Both the position numbers and the translations under genes were made by a program. Below, one piece after another: positions 17,229 to 26,866 of a stretch of DNA of 64,000 nt (within the stretch, counting starts at the first letter, position 1; each line of letters opens with the position of its first letter). Below the pieces are notes generated by a model, which saw nothing but the letters and a program-made list of their open reading frames with translations, ran no database searches and was not told the DNA's origin. This DNA comes from an uncultured Tissierellia bacterium (GTDB lineage Bacteria > Bacillota > Clostridia > Tissierellales > Tissierellaceae): assembly GCA_946402705.1 (NCBI GenBank), contig CAMIXG010000002.1:156783-220782 (forward strand), given 5' to 3'.

Positions 17229-18641
17229 ATGATAGATAATAGTTATGAAGGAGTTATGTCAAGAAGACCAAGTATAATGAAAGCTGCTGTAGGTATAGAT
17301 TATAGCCAGTTTGAATCAGGAAAAATTTCCTTTGATTACGAAAGAATGATGAGGGAGACAGGATATACTTTAGAAGAGATGCAAAAGATACAAGCAAAAA
17401 TGGGAGTTGGAAATACACCCCTGTTGGAACTTAGAAATATAACTGAATTAGCAAGAAAATTTGCACCTGCTGGAAAGGGAGCAAGAATATTTTTAAAGGA
17501 TGAGGCTTGTAACCCATCAGGATCATTTAAGGCTAGGAGGGCAGCCACTGCTTGTTATCATGCTAAAAAACTTGGATTTAAAGGTGTTATAGCGGCAACA
17601 TCAGGTAACTATGGTGCAGCAGTAGCATCACAAGCAGCTATGCAAGGACTAGACTGTATAATAGTTCAAGAATGTTATGATTCAAAAGGTGTTGGTCAAC
17701 CAGAGATAATAGAAAAAGCAAGGGCTTGTGAAGCCTTAGGAGCAGAAGTATTGCAGTTAACAGTTGGGCCAGAGTTATTCTATACTTTTTTAAGATTACT
17801 TGAAGAAACAGGCTACTTTAATGCATCCCTATACACTCCATTTGGTATAGCTGGGGTTGAAACCTTAGGATATGAACTGGCTATGCAGTTTAGAGAAAGA
17901 GAAGGAAGAGACCCAGATGCAGTAGTTGTAACTAATGCTGGTGGAGGGAACCTAACAGGAACTGCCAGAGGATTATTAAAAGCGGGAGCAGAAAGTAAAA
18001 TAATAGCTGCAAGTGTAGATTTATCAGGTCTTCATATGGCAAGTGATAATGAATTTAATAAGAAATCATTTACGACAGGCCATACTGGATTTGGTATACC
18101 ATTTACAACTTGGCCAGATAGATCAGATGTACCAAGATCAGCAGCTAGACCACTTAGATACCTAGATAGATATGTAACTATAAATCAAGGTTCTGTATTT
18201 TATATGACGGAGCTTTTAGCTCAATTAGAAGGTTTAGAAAGAGGACCAGCAGGTAATACTGCACTAGCATGTGCATTTGCAGTGGCACAAGAGATGGACG
18301 AAAATCAGATAATAGTTGTGCAGGAAACAGAGTATACTGGTGCTGGAAAACATATAAATCCCCAGTTAACATTTGCAAAAGAAAATGGTATAGAAATATT
18401 AATTGGAAACCCGAAAGATGAAATTCCGGGAAAAAATATTATACTACCAGAAAACCCTTCTCTTGTTAAAATTACAGACTTAGATGTGGACAAAACTAGG
18501 AAATCTTTCATAAAAAATGCAGTAGCTAAAGTAGAAATAGATAGGGTTGATGAAAGGGATTTGGAATTTTTAATAGCAGAAACAAACTCAACAAAAGAAT
18601 TTGTTGAGAAAGCTTTAAAAAATCTTAATATAGAATTTTAA
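17229..18641 (+). CDS. ortB: 2-amino-4-oxopentanoate thiolase, beta subunit (PLP-dependent)
   Basis: Catalytic subunit of OrtAB: thiolytic cleavage of 2-amino-4-oxopentanoate to D-alanine or alanine and acetyl-CoA. The 470-residue protein has a fold-type II PLP domain; Lys101 in NPSGSFKARRA is the expected Schiff-base lysine, ATSGNYGAAVA the asparagine loop, and NAGGGNLTGT the phosphate-binding glycine loop. It resembles threonine-synthase-type proteins, but the partner ortA and the operon fix the role. Its acetyl-CoA can feed acetate formation via phosphotransacetylase and AckA. Confidence 0.94.
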   Translation: MIDNSYEGVMSRRPSIMKAAVGIDYSQFESGKISFDYERMMRETGYTLEEMQKIQAKMGVGNTPLLELRNITELARKFAPAGKGARIFLKDEACNPSGSFKARRAATACYHAKKLGFKGVIAATSGNYGAAVASQAAMQGLDCIIVQECYDSKGVGQPEIIEKARACEALGAEVLQLTVGPELFYTFLRLLEETGYFNASLYTPFGIAGVETLGYELAMQFREREGRDPDAVVVTNAGGGNLTGTARGLLKAGAESKIIAASVDLSGLHMASDNEFNKKSFTTGHTGFGIPFTTWPDRSDVPRSAARPLRYLDRYVTINQGSVFYMTELLAQLEGLERGPAGNTALACAFAVAQEMDENQIIVVQETEYTGAGKHINPQLTFAKENGIEILIGNPKDEIPGKNIILPENPSLVKITDLDVDKTRKSFIKNAVAKVEIDRVDERDLEFLIAETNSTKEFVEKALKNLNIEF

Positions 18642-18655
18642 ATAGGGGGATAAAT

Positions 18656-19018
18656 ATGAGAAATGATGATTATCTAGAAAGAAGAGGGCATTTAGCTAAC
18701 TTATCAGAAGAAGAATTAAAGCAGAGGTTCTGGGATTTGGCAGAAGAGTTAGTTGATCCAATAATAGATTTGGCAAGAAAAAACACATCACCATCAATAG
18801 AAAGATCCATATTACTTAGGATGGGATTTTCAAGTATGGAGGCTAAGACTATAGTTGATGGGGTTATTGACAGAGGGCTTATGGGTAAAGGTGCTGGTCA
18901 TGTTGTTTATAGGCTTGCAAAAGACTATAAAATGGATATAAGAGAAGCTGGTCTTAAACTTGTGGATGGTCAAATGTGGGATGAGGTATTAGTTATTTTT
19001 AAGGGGGCTGGGAAATAA
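18656..19018 (+). CDS. oraS: D-ornithine 4,5-aminomutase, S subunit
   Basis: Small subunit (120 residues) of the adenosylcobalamin- and PLP-dependent aminomutase that moves the terminal amino group of D-ornithine to C4, giving 2,4-diaminopentanoate. Blocks such as RRGHLANLSEEELKQRFW, PSIERSILLRMGFSS and HVVYRLAKDY are characteristic. ATG follows taggggga. Its stop overlaps the start of oraE by one base (TAATG), which suggests translational coupling of the two subunits. Confidence 0.95.
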   Translation: MRNDDYLERRGHLANLSEEELKQRFWDLAEELVDPIIDLARKNTSPSIERSILLRMGFSSMEAKTIVDGVIDRGLMGKGAGHVVYRLAKDYKMDIREAGLKLVDGQMWDEVLVIFKGAGK

Positions 19019-21231
19019 TGAATCTAAAACCAAATGAAAAATTAAATGTAGAAGAAATCCTTAAAGATTTAGATAAATATGTACCAAAAAGAAGGGGCTG
19101 GCACTGGAGAGAGGGAACAGATATACCTAGACAGATAGGCAAATTTGAGTACTTTGATATGTCGAGCGACTTAAAACAGTCACAGGCTCTTCCAGCAGCT
19201 CAATATTTTGGAAATATTGATCCACAAGGAAAGTCTATTATAACAACTGAGATTGCATCAGGTAGATTTGAGGATGATATAAGAAGAATGAGGATGGGAG
19301 CCTGGCATGGAGCAGACCATATAATGGTAATAAGGACAGCAGGACAATCACATTTTGAAAGTTTAATAGAAGGTACACCTCAAGGTGTTGGAGGAATTCC
19401 AATTAGTAGAAAACAAGTTAGGGCTCAAAGAAAGGCTTTAGATTTTATAGAAGAAGAAGTTGGAAGACCTATAAATTATCATTCTTATGTTTCAGGAGTT
19501 GCAGGACCTGAGATAGCAGTTATGTTTGCTGAAGAAGGAGTAAATGGAGCTCATCAAGATCCTCAATATAATGTGCTTTATAGAAATATAAATATGATTA
19601 GATCCTTTGTTGATGCAGCTGAAGCTAAAACAGTTTTAGCTTGGGCAGATATAGCTCAAATAGATGGAGCCCACAATGCCAATGCTACAGCTAGAGAAGC
19701 TTGGAAGGTAATGCCAGAACTTATGGTACAGCATAGTATAAATTCCATATTTTCTAGAAAAGTAGGTATGAAGGCACAGAATATATGTTTATCTACGGTA
19801 CCACCAACAGCACCACCAGCACCATGTATGAGGCTAGACTTACCCTATGCAGTGGCTCTTAGAGAATTTTTCTCAGACTACAGGATGAGGGCTCAGATGA
19901 ATACAAAGTATATGCAATCATCAACTAGAGAAGCAACAGTAACTCATGTACTTAATTTATTAATATCTCAAATGACCAGTGCAGATATACAATCTACTAT
20001 AACACCAGATGAGGGAAGAAATGTTCCATGGCATATCTATAATATAGAAGCTATTGATACAGCAAAACAAGCTTTTGCAGGTATGGATGGACTAAAGGAT
20101 ATTCTTAAAATAAGAAGAGATGAAGAACCAATGCTTAGCAGTGTTAGAGAAATCAAGGAAAGAGCCATATTATTTATGGAAGAGATGATAAAAAATGGTG
20201 GCTATTTTAAGTCAATAGAAGAAGGGTTTTTCGTTGATTCTGGTAATTATCCGGAGAGAAATGGTGATGGTATAGTAAGAAAATCTGATGCAGGAGTTGG
20301 AGTTGGTACAGTATATGAAAGAGATGAAGATTATTTTGCACCAGTAACAGCTACTTTTGGATATAATAATGTTGCTCAATATGATGAGTCAGCAATTAAT
20401 AATCCTGCAAAACTTATTGATGGATGTACTTTTGAAAAACCAGAAAAGATAATATTTATAGATGAATTAGATGAAACGGATAATGTTTATGTTAGACTGG
20501 ATGAGGTAAAAGAAAAGCTAGAAAAACCAAGTAACCTACTACCAGAAGTGGAATGGGCAGCAGATGGTACAATTTTAGTAACCTTATTTTTCCCAGTAGA
20601 AGAAAGAACAGCAGAATTTGCAGCTATAGAATTTGGTAAAAAATTAGGGCTTACAGAAGTTGAGGTAATAAATAAAGAAGTTATGCAAGAGGCAGAAGGT
20701 ACTAGAATAGAATTAAAGGGTAAGACAAACTTTAAAATAGATACAGAAACTTTAGTTATTCCTCCAAAACCTCATATCTTAAGTGATGATGAGATAAGGG
20801 AAGCTGTAAAAGAGAAACCTCTAAAAATAGTTGCAGCAACAGTAGGAGAAGACGAACATTCTGTTGGTATAAGGGAAATAATAGATATTAAGCATGGTGG
20901 TATAGAAGGCTATGGAATAGAGGCAGAAATACTTGGAACTTCAATACCAGTTGAAAAACTAGTAGATGCAGCTATAGAAACTAATGCAGATGCTATATTA
21001 GCTTCTACTATAATATCCCATGATGATATACACTATAAAAATATGAGAAAGTTACATGATTTATGTGTTGAAAAAGGTATAAGGGATAAGATAATGCTAG
21101 CAGCAGGAGGAACACAAGTTTCTAATGAATTGGCTATAGAAAATGGAATGGATGCTGGATTTGGTAGAGGCACAAAAGGTGCTCATGTTGCAACATTCTT
21201 AGTTGAAAAAAGAAAGAAAATGAATTTATAG
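19018..21231 (+). CDS. oraE: D-ornithine 4,5-aminomutase, E subunit (adenosylcobalamin/PLP)
   Basis: Large catalytic subunit, 737 residues: an N-terminal TIM-barrel region and a C-terminal Rossmann-like cobalamin domain. The B12 motif DxHxxG is present as DEHSVG with lower axial ligand His614; Lys625, eleven residues on in IIDIKHGG, is at the spacing I recall for the His618/Lys629 pair of the Clostridium sticklandii enzyme, where the lysine binds PLP. The sequence is therefore predicted to be active. Radical enzymes of this type inactivate during turnover, which explains the ATPase gene that follows. Confidence 0.96.
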   Translation: MNLKPNEKLNVEEILKDLDKYVPKRRGWHWREGTDIPRQIGKFEYFDMSSDLKQSQALPAAQYFGNIDPQGKSIITTEIASGRFEDDIRRMRMGAWHGADHIMVIRTAGQSHFESLIEGTPQGVGGIPISRKQVRAQRKALDFIEEEVGRPINYHSYVSGVAGPEIAVMFAEEGVNGAHQDPQYNVLYRNINMIRSFVDAAEAKTVLAWADIAQIDGAHNANATAREAWKVMPELMVQHSINSIFSRKVGMKAQNICLSTVPPTAPPAPCMRLDLPYAVALREFFSDYRMRAQMNTKYMQSSTREATVTHVLNLLISQMTSADIQSTITPDEGRNVPWHIYNIEAIDTAKQAFAGMDGLKDILKIRRDEEPMLSSVREIKERAILFMEEMIKNGGYFKSIEEGFFVDSGNYPERNGDGIVRKSDAGVGVGTVYERDEDYFAPVTATFGYNNVAQYDESAINNPAKLIDGCTFEKPEKIIFIDELDETDNVYVRLDEVKEKLEKPSNLLPEVEWAADGTILVTLFFPVEERTAEFAAIEFGKKLGLTEVEVINKEVMQEAEGTRIELKGKTNFKIDTETLVIPPKPHILSDDEIREAVKEKPLKIVAATVGEDEHSVGIREIIDIKHGGIEGYGIEAEILGTSIPVEKLVDAAIETNADAILASTIISHDDIHYKNMRKLHDLCVEKGIRDKIMLAAGGTQVSNELAIENGMDAGFGRGTKGAHVATFLVEKRKKMNL

Positions 21232-21244
21232 AAAAGAGGAAAAT

Positions 21245-22612
21245 ATGGGAACTAAAGTGGATATAATAGTCGCAGAAATAGGAAGTACAACCACAGTAGT
21301 TAACGCTTTTAGTAAATTTGATACAAATCCAGAATTTATAGGTCAAGGTCAAGCATCTACTACAGTATTAGAAGGAGATGTAAATATAGGACTTAGACTA
21401 GCCATAGAAGATTTGGCAAAAAATATGGGGCAAGAAACAATTGAATATGGTCAGCTTTTAGCTACATCAAGTGCAGCAGGAGGACTAAAAATGACAGTGC
21501 ATGGTTTAGTCTATGATATGACAGTAAAAGCAGCTAAAGAAGCTGCACTTGGAGCAGGAGCAAATATAAAATATATAACTGCTGGAAAGCTTAGAGAAAC
21601 AGACTTAGAAGAAATACATCATATAAATCCAAATATAATTTTAATAGCAGGTGGGGTTGATTATGGAGAGAGGGAAACAGCCCTATATAATGCCCAGCTT
21701 ATAGCTGCTATGAAATTAAATGTGCCAGTAATTTATGCTGGAAATATAGAGAATCAAAAAGAAATAAAAAAGATATTTGAAGAAAAAGGCTTGGAATTAT
21801 ATATAGTTGATAATGTTTATCCAAAAATAGATGTTTTAGATATTGAACCCACTAGACTAGTAATACAAGAAGTTTTTGAAAATCATATAATTCATGCACC
21901 AGGCATGGAAAATGTTAGAGAACTTGTAACTGGAGCAATAATGCCCACACCAGGAGCTGTTATGGAAAGTTCAAAAATATTATACGAAGATATAGGAGAC
22001 CTAGTTACAATAGATGTTGGAGGAGCTACAACAGATATACACTCAGTTGTTGAAGATTCTGAAGAAATCGCCAGAATGTTACTAAATCCAGAACCCAAAG
22101 CAAAAAGAACAGTTGAGGGAGATTTAGGTGTATACATTAATATGCAAAATATAGTACAATCTATAGGTAAGGATATACTTTCAGAAAAATTGAAAATTTC
22201 GGAAGGTGATTTAGAAGTATTAACAGAAAATCATAAATCAATACCAGAAACAGATTTAGAAAAAAGATTTGTTGAAGTTTTAACAGAATATGCAACAATA
22301 ACTGGCATACACAGACATGCTGGTGGACTTAGGGCCTTATATGGGCCAGGAGGGAAAACTACAATAGCAGAGGGCAAGGACTTAACACCTGTAAAGTATA
22401 TAATAGGAACAGGTGGAGCACTTACTAGACTTATGAGTAGGGTTGATATTTTAAAACAGATAGCTAAATCAAATAGAGGTATGGAATTACTTCCGAATGA
22501 TGGTGCAAAAATACTAATAGATAATGATTATATCTTTGCATCATTAGGAGTAGTGTCTAAAGAATATCCCAAACAATCATTAAAGTTAATGAAAAACAGT
22601 CTAAAAATATAG
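21245..22612 (+). CDS. GlmL/MutL-like ASKHA ATPase of ornithine degradation, putative aminomutase reactivase
   Basis: A 455-residue protein of the ASKHA ATPase fold: VDIIVAEIGSTTTVVNAF is the phosphate-1 loop, DLVTIDVGGATTDIHSV the phosphate-2 loop, and IIGTGGALTRL the adenosine loop. It belongs to the glutamate-mutase-associated MutL/GlmL group. By analogy with diol-dehydratase reactivases it could exchange damaged cobalamin in OraSE; no direct evidence is in the sequence. It lies 13 nt after oraE with gaaaagaggaaa as ribosome site and is in the middle of the operon. Confidence 0.87.
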   Translation: MGTKVDIIVAEIGSTTTVVNAFSKFDTNPEFIGQGQASTTVLEGDVNIGLRLAIEDLAKNMGQETIEYGQLLATSSAAGGLKMTVHGLVYDMTVKAAKEAALGAGANIKYITAGKLRETDLEEIHHINPNIILIAGGVDYGERETALYNAQLIAAMKLNVPVIYAGNIENQKEIKKIFEEKGLELYIVDNVYPKIDVLDIEPTRLVIQEVFENHIIHAPGMENVRELVTGAIMPTPGAVMESSKILYEDIGDLVTIDVGGATTDIHSVVEDSEEIARMLLNPEPKAKRTVEGDLGVYINMQNIVQSIGKDILSEKLKISEGDLEVLTENHKSIPETDLEKRFVEVLTEYATITGIHRHAGGLRALYGPGGKTTIAEGKDLTPVKYIIGTGGALTRLMSRVDILKQIAKSNRGMELLPNDGAKILIDNDYIFASLGVVSKEYPKQSLKLMKNSLKI

Positions 22613-22624
22613 TGGGAGGTAATT

Positions 22625-23689
22625 ATGTCATATCCAAAAATCATAGTTGATTTAAAAAAATTGCAAAAAAATGTAGAATCAGTTGTAAAACATTGTGAAA
22701 CAGAAGGCATTTTTGTAACTGGAGTAACAAAAGTATTTTGTGGATACCCTGAAATAGCTCAAGCATATATTGATGGTGGAGTGAAGTATTTAGGAGATTC
22801 TAGGATGGAAAATCTTAAAAAAATGAAGGACTTAGATATTGAAAAATATATGCTTAGACTTCCAATGATATCAGAGGCCAAAGACATAGTAGAATATGCA
22901 GACATATCTTTGAATTCTGAACTTGCAACTATAAAAGCTATTAATAATGCAGCTATAGAAGCTGGAAAAACTCATAAGATTATTTTTATGATGGACTTAG
23001 GTGATTTAAGAGAAGGATTTTTTAGCGAAGAAGAGTTTTTAAATACAGTTGAAGAAACTTTAAAATTATCAAATATAAAAATAGTTGGTATTGGTACAAA
23101 TATGGCATGTTATGGAGGGATAGTACCTGAAATAGAACATGTTGAAAAATTAGGATATTTTAAGGACTTGTTAAAAGAGAAATTCGATTTAGATTTAGAA
23201 ATTATATCTGGTGGAAATTCTGCAACTATACATTTAGTAGAAAAAAAATCTACAGGAGTAATAAATAATTTAAGACTTGGTGAAACACTGACTATAGGTC
23301 AAGAACCATCTTATGAAAAAAGAATGCCAAACTCTTATGACGATGTTTTCACAGTAGAAGTTGAGATAATAGAAGTAAAGGAAAAACCAAGTTATCCAAT
23401 TGGTAAGATAGGTAAGGATGCTTTTGGCAATATTCCAACTTTTGAAGACAAGGGAGTAAGAAAGAGAATGATATGTGCCATGGGAAAACAAGATATAGAC
23501 TTTGGTACAATGTTTCCATTAGATGATAAAATACAAATTTTCGGTGGAAGTTCAGATCATATAATCTTAGATGGAACAGATAGTGAAACAGACTATAAGG
23601 TTGGAGATAAGGTTAAATTTAAATTAGAATATGTTGCAGTTTTAAGAGCTATGACATCTGAATATGTAACTAAAGAAATAATAAAATAG
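22625..23689 (+). CDS. orr: Ornithine racemase (alanine-racemase-like, PLP)
   Basis: Interconverts L- and D-ornithine, supplying the D-isomer for OraSE. The 354 residues form an alanine-racemase N-terminal barrel; Lys36 in GVTKVFCGYPE is the expected PLP lysine, and SGGNSATI and LRLGETLTIG are further conserved blocks. Alanine racemase itself is possible by fold alone, but the position at the end of the ornithine operon makes Orr the better call. A strong terminator follows. Confidence 0.93.
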   Translation: MSYPKIIVDLKKLQKNVESVVKHCETEGIFVTGVTKVFCGYPEIAQAYIDGGVKYLGDSRMENLKKMKDLDIEKYMLRLPMISEAKDIVEYADISLNSELATIKAINNAAIEAGKTHKIIFMMDLGDLREGFFSEEEFLNTVEETLKLSNIKIVGIGTNMACYGGIVPEIEHVEKLGYFKDLLKEKFDLDLEIISGGNSATIHLVEKKSTGVINNLRLGETLTIGQEPSYEKRMPNSYDDVFTVEVEIIEVKEKPSYPIGKIGKDAFGNIPTFEDKGVRKRMICAMGKQDIDFGTMFPLDDKIQIFGGSSDHIILDGTDSETDYKVGDKVKFKLEYVAVLRAMTSEYVTKEIIK

Positions 23690-23701
23690 AAATTATAGAA
23701 G

Positions 23702-23733
23702 ACAAGGATTTATATGAATCCTTGTTTTTTTTC
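23702..23733 (+). terminator. Intrinsic terminator of the ornithine operon
   Basis: ACAAGGATT (23702-23710) and AATCCTTGT (23717-23725) form a 9-bp stem with a 6-nt loop, followed by a run of T. Confidence 0.88.
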
Positions 23734-23773
23734 TCTAATATCTTATAATTTTAAATATAGAGAGGAAGATTTT

Positions 23774-25069
23774 ATGGATTTATTTACAATGAGTATGGAG
23801 AAAAATTTAGATAGAACTGGGCCACTGGCAGATAGACTAAGACCAAAAAAATTAAAAGATTTCGTTGGGCAAAAACATCTGGTAGATGAAGGCAAATTTC
23901 TACAAAGAAGTATCAAGTCAGATAGGATTACATCAATGATATTTTTTGGGCCACCAGGCACGGGAAAAACAACTCTAGCTATGATTATAGCCAATTCAAC
24001 TAGTATGAATTTTGAGAAGTTATCAGCTGTTACAGCAGGTGTAAAGGACATTAGAGAAGTAGTGGAGAAGGCGGAAAATAGTTTAAAACACTATAATAAA
24101 AAAACTATATTATTTGTGGATGAAATTCATAGATTTAATAAATCACAGCAGGATGCTTTACTACCCTTTGTAGAAAGGGGAATAATAATTTTAATAGGGG
24201 CAACAACGGAAAATCCATATTTTGAAGTAAATAAGGCACTACTTTCCAGAGTCATGGTTTTGGAATTAAAATCCTTAAATAGAGATGATTTATCAGATTT
24301 GATAGATAGGGCCTTATCTGATAGGGAAAATGGATTGGGAGCTATGAAGATTGATTTAAAAGAAGAGGCTAGAGAATTTATAATCAGAGTATGTGATGGA
24401 GATGGGAGAAATATTTTAAATTCTCTTGAGATAGCAGCCCTGTCCACTGAAAAAAATTCAGAGGGGATTATTGTCTTAGATATAGACAATGTGAGTGAAT
24501 CCATCCAGAGAAAGGCTCTTAAATATGATAAAGATGGAGATGAGCACTATAATACAATCTCAGCTTTTATAAAGAGTATGAGAGGCTCAGATGAGAATGC
24601 AGCAGTTTACTGGTTGGCTAAAATGATAGATGCAGGGGAAGACCCTAAGTTTATAGCTAGAAGAATTTTAATTTTTGCATCAGAAGATGTAGGACTGGCA
24701 GACTCTAATGCTATAACCTTGGCAAATTCTACTTTTCAGGCTGTAAATGTAATTGGTATGCCAGAGAGTAGGATAATTTTATCTCAGGCTGTTATCTATA
24801 TGGCAAAGGCTCCAAAATCTAATTCTGCGTATTTAGCAATAGATAGGGCTTTAGGAGATATAAGAAATGAGAAAACTATGGAGATACCAAATCATTTAAA
24901 GGACTCTCATTATAAGGGAGCTGAAAAGCTTGGACATGGAAAAGGCTATAAGTATCCCCACGATTATGGTGGCTATGTGGAGCAGGACTATTTGCCAGTA
25001 GAATATAGGGATAAAAAATACTATGAGGCTACAAATAATGGAGATGATTTAGATAATATAAAAAAATAA
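23774..25069 (+). CDS. rarA: Replication-associated recombination protein A (RarA/MgsA), AAA+ ATPase
   Basis: AAA+ ATPase related to clamp loaders and acting at stalled forks. The 431 residues show PLADRLRPKKLKDFVGQKHL, Walker A GPPGTGKTT (59-67), Walker B ILFVDEIHRFNKSQQD, sensor 1 IGATTENPYFEVN, and the C-terminal MgsA-type region ending with HDYGGYVEQDYLP. ATG 23774 follows gaggaag; an in-frame ATG at 23714 lies inside the orr terminator and is rejected. It is probably monocistronic, as the asnS promoter follows. Confidence 0.95.
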   Translation: MDLFTMSMEKNLDRTGPLADRLRPKKLKDFVGQKHLVDEGKFLQRSIKSDRITSMIFFGPPGTGKTTLAMIIANSTSMNFEKLSAVTAGVKDIREVVEKAENSLKHYNKKTILFVDEIHRFNKSQQDALLPFVERGIIILIGATTENPYFEVNKALLSRVMVLELKSLNRDDLSDLIDRALSDRENGLGAMKIDLKEEAREFIIRVCDGDGRNILNSLEIAALSTEKNSEGIIVLDIDNVSESIQRKALKYDKDGDEHYNTISAFIKSMRGSDENAAVYWLAKMIDAGEDPKFIARRILIFASEDVGLADSNAITLANSTFQAVNVIGMPESRIILSQAVIYMAKAPKSNSAYLAIDRALGDIRNEKTMEIPNHLKDSHYKGAEKLGHGKGYKYPHDYGGYVEQDYLPVEYRDKKYYEATNNGDDLDNIKK

Positions 25070-25099
25070 GTTATTTAATATATTAAAAACCTATAAACC

Positions 25100-25128
25100 T
25101 TGCATAAGACCTAATAATAATGTATAAT
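25100..25128 (+). promoter_or_regulatory. Sigma-A-type promoter of the asnS T-box leader
   Basis: TTGCAT (25100-25105), 17 bp, TATAAT (25123-25128). It lies directly upstream of the T-box leader, with a start expected near 25135. Confidence 0.8.
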
Positions 25129-25134
25129 TCATTT

Positions 25135-25360
25135 AATAATTAAAAACTAGGATAAGAAGAGTAGATATAAAATTTCTTTACAGGGACTTGGTGATAGTGG
25201 GACACTAGGAAGAAACTTATATTGAAGAACATCTTTGAGTTTTCAGGGTGAAATTAGTAGCCTTGAACGGAACACGCCGTTATAGTGATGAGTGGCTTTA
25301 AGCAATTAGGGTGGTACCACGGAAGTAAACTTTCGTCCTTTTAGGATGGAAGTTTTTTTA
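25135..25360 (+). promoter_or_regulatory. T-box riboswitch of asnS (asparagine specifier)
   Basis: The conserved T-box AGGGTGGTACCACGG is at 25308-25322. It is followed by a terminator hairpin (25328-25338 with 25344-25354, GU pairs included) and a T run. Upstream are the AGTA part of the specifier loop near 25159, a GGTG apical loop region (25189-25192) and the probable specifier AAC (25228-25230), an asparagine codon that fits the downstream gene. Uncharged tRNA-Asn would favour the antiterminator. Confidence 0.92.
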
Positions 25361-25384
25361 ATTTTTTAATATGGAGGGATAATT

Positions 25385-26773
25385 ATGAAAGTAACATTAC
25401 TTAGAGATATTTATCAGGCTAAGGAAGAATATTTTGGAAAAGAAGTTAGAGTAGAAGGATGGATTAGAAATTCTAGATCATCTGGAGGACTTGCCTTTAT
25501 AAATTTAAACGATGGTACAGCTTTTAAGGGTGTACAAATAGTTATGGAAAAGACTTTGGAAAACTTTGAGGAAATAGATAGTTTACCTCTTAGCACATCT
25601 ATAATAGTAGAAGGTTTACTAGTAGAAGGACAGGGCAAAGAAGAGTTTGAAATTCAAGCGAAAAGTATAGAAGTAGAAGGGAAATCTTCAAGTGATTATC
25701 CTCTACAAAACAAAAGACATACTTTTGAATATTTAAGAAGTATAGCACATTTAAGACCTAGAGCAAATACTTTTAATGCAGTATTTAGAGTGAGATCAAT
25801 ACTAGCTTATGCAATTCATAAATTCTTTAATGAAAGAGGATTTGTCTATGTGAACACTCCTATTATAACTTCTTCAGATGCAGAAGGAGCAGGAGAGATG
25901 TTTGCAGTTACAACTTTAGATTTAGAAAATGTACCTAAAACTGAGGATGGAAAAGTAGATTATAAGGAAGATTTCTTTAGTGGAAATACTCATTTAACAG
26001 TATCAGGTCAGTTGGCAGGGGAAGCTTTTGCTCTTGCTTTTAGAGATATTTATACTTTTGGACCAACTTTTAGGGCAGAAAATTCAAATACAGCTAGACA
26101 TGCTGCAGAATTTTGGATGGTAGAACCAGAACTTGCTTTTGCAGATTTAGGAGATTTAATAGATACAGCAGAAGATATGATGAAGTTTATAACTAAATAT
26201 GTTATGGACAATGCTCCACAAGAAATGGAATTCTTTGATAGTTTTATAGAAAAAGGTTTAATAGAAAGACTTAACAATGTTGTAAATTCAGATTTTGGTA
26301 GAGTAACTTATACTGAAGCTATAGATATACTACAAAAATCTGATAAGAAATTTGAAACTAAGGTGGAGTGGGGTATAGACTTACAAACAGAACATGAAAG
26401 ATATTTGGCAGAGGAAGTATACAAAAGACCAGTGTTTGTAACAGACTATCCTAAGGATATAAAAGCCTTTTATATGAGACTTAATAGTGATGGAAAAACT
26501 GTAGCTGCTACAGATCTTTTAGTACCAGGCGTAGGAGAAATAATTGGAGGTTCTCAAAGGGAAGAAAGATTAGATGTCCTAGAAGAAAAAATAAGTGCCA
26601 TGGGTATGGATACAGAAGATTACTGGTGGTATTTAGAGCTTAGAAAATATGGAGAAACTAAGCATTCAGGATATGGATTAGGATTTGAAAGAGCTCTTAT
26701 GTACTTAACAGGTATGAAAAATATAAGAGATGTAATACCTTTTCCTCGTACAGTTAGAAATGCAGATTTTTAA
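25385..26773 (+). CDS. asnS: Asparagine--tRNA ligase
   Basis: Class IIb aminoacyl-tRNA synthetase, 462 residues. An N-terminal OB-fold anticodon domain ([19 protein letters not shown]) is followed by the class II core: motif 2 [22 protein letters not shown], and motif 3 [15 protein letters not shown], ending [11 protein letters not shown]. The SNTARH segment and C-terminus separate it from AspRS. It is expressed from a T-box leader with an Asn specifier. A terminator closes the unit. Confidence 0.97.
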   Translation: MKVTLLRDIYQAKEEYFGKEVRVEGWIRNSRSSGGLAFINLNDGTAFKGVQIVMEKTLENFEEIDSLPLSTSIIVEGLLVEGQGKEEFEIQAKSIEVEGKSSSDYPLQNKRHTFEYLRSIAHLRPRANTFNAVFRVRSILAYAIHKFFNERGFVYVNTPIITSSDAEGAGEMFAVTTLDLENVPKTEDGKVDYKEDFFSGNTHLTVSGQLAGEAFALAFRDIYTFGPTFRAENSNTARHAAEFWMVEPELAFADLGDLIDTAEDMMKFITKYVMDNAPQEMEFFDSFIEKGLIERLNNVVNSDFGRVTYTEAIDILQKSDKKFETKVEWGIDLQTEHERYLAEEVYKRPVFVTDYPKDIKAFYMRLNSDGKTVAATDLLVPGVGEIIGGSQREERLDVLEEKISAMGMDTEDYWWYLELRKYGETKHSGYGLGFERALMYLTGMKNIRDVIPFPRTVRNADF

Positions 26774-26796
26774 TTAAATAAAATATAAGACATTAT

Positions 26797-26832
26797 AGAA
26801 CTTCTGAAATAAATTTTGGAAGTTCTTTTTTA
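26797..26832 (+). terminator. Intrinsic terminator after asnS
   Basis: AGAACTTC (26797-26804) pairs with GAAGTTCT (26819-26826); a T run follows. Confidence 0.8.
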
Positions 26833-26866
26833 TATAAATGTAAAATATCAAGACAGGGGTGGGACT

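Noticed and set aside
23714..23773. N-terminal extension of RarA from ATG 23714
   Set aside because: It would be translated out of the orr terminator, lacks a ribosome site, and has no family similarity.
26816..26866. N-terminal extension of the DUF7832-like protein from 26816
   Set aside because: It starts inside the asnS terminator stem; ATG 26867 has a good site and fits the family start.
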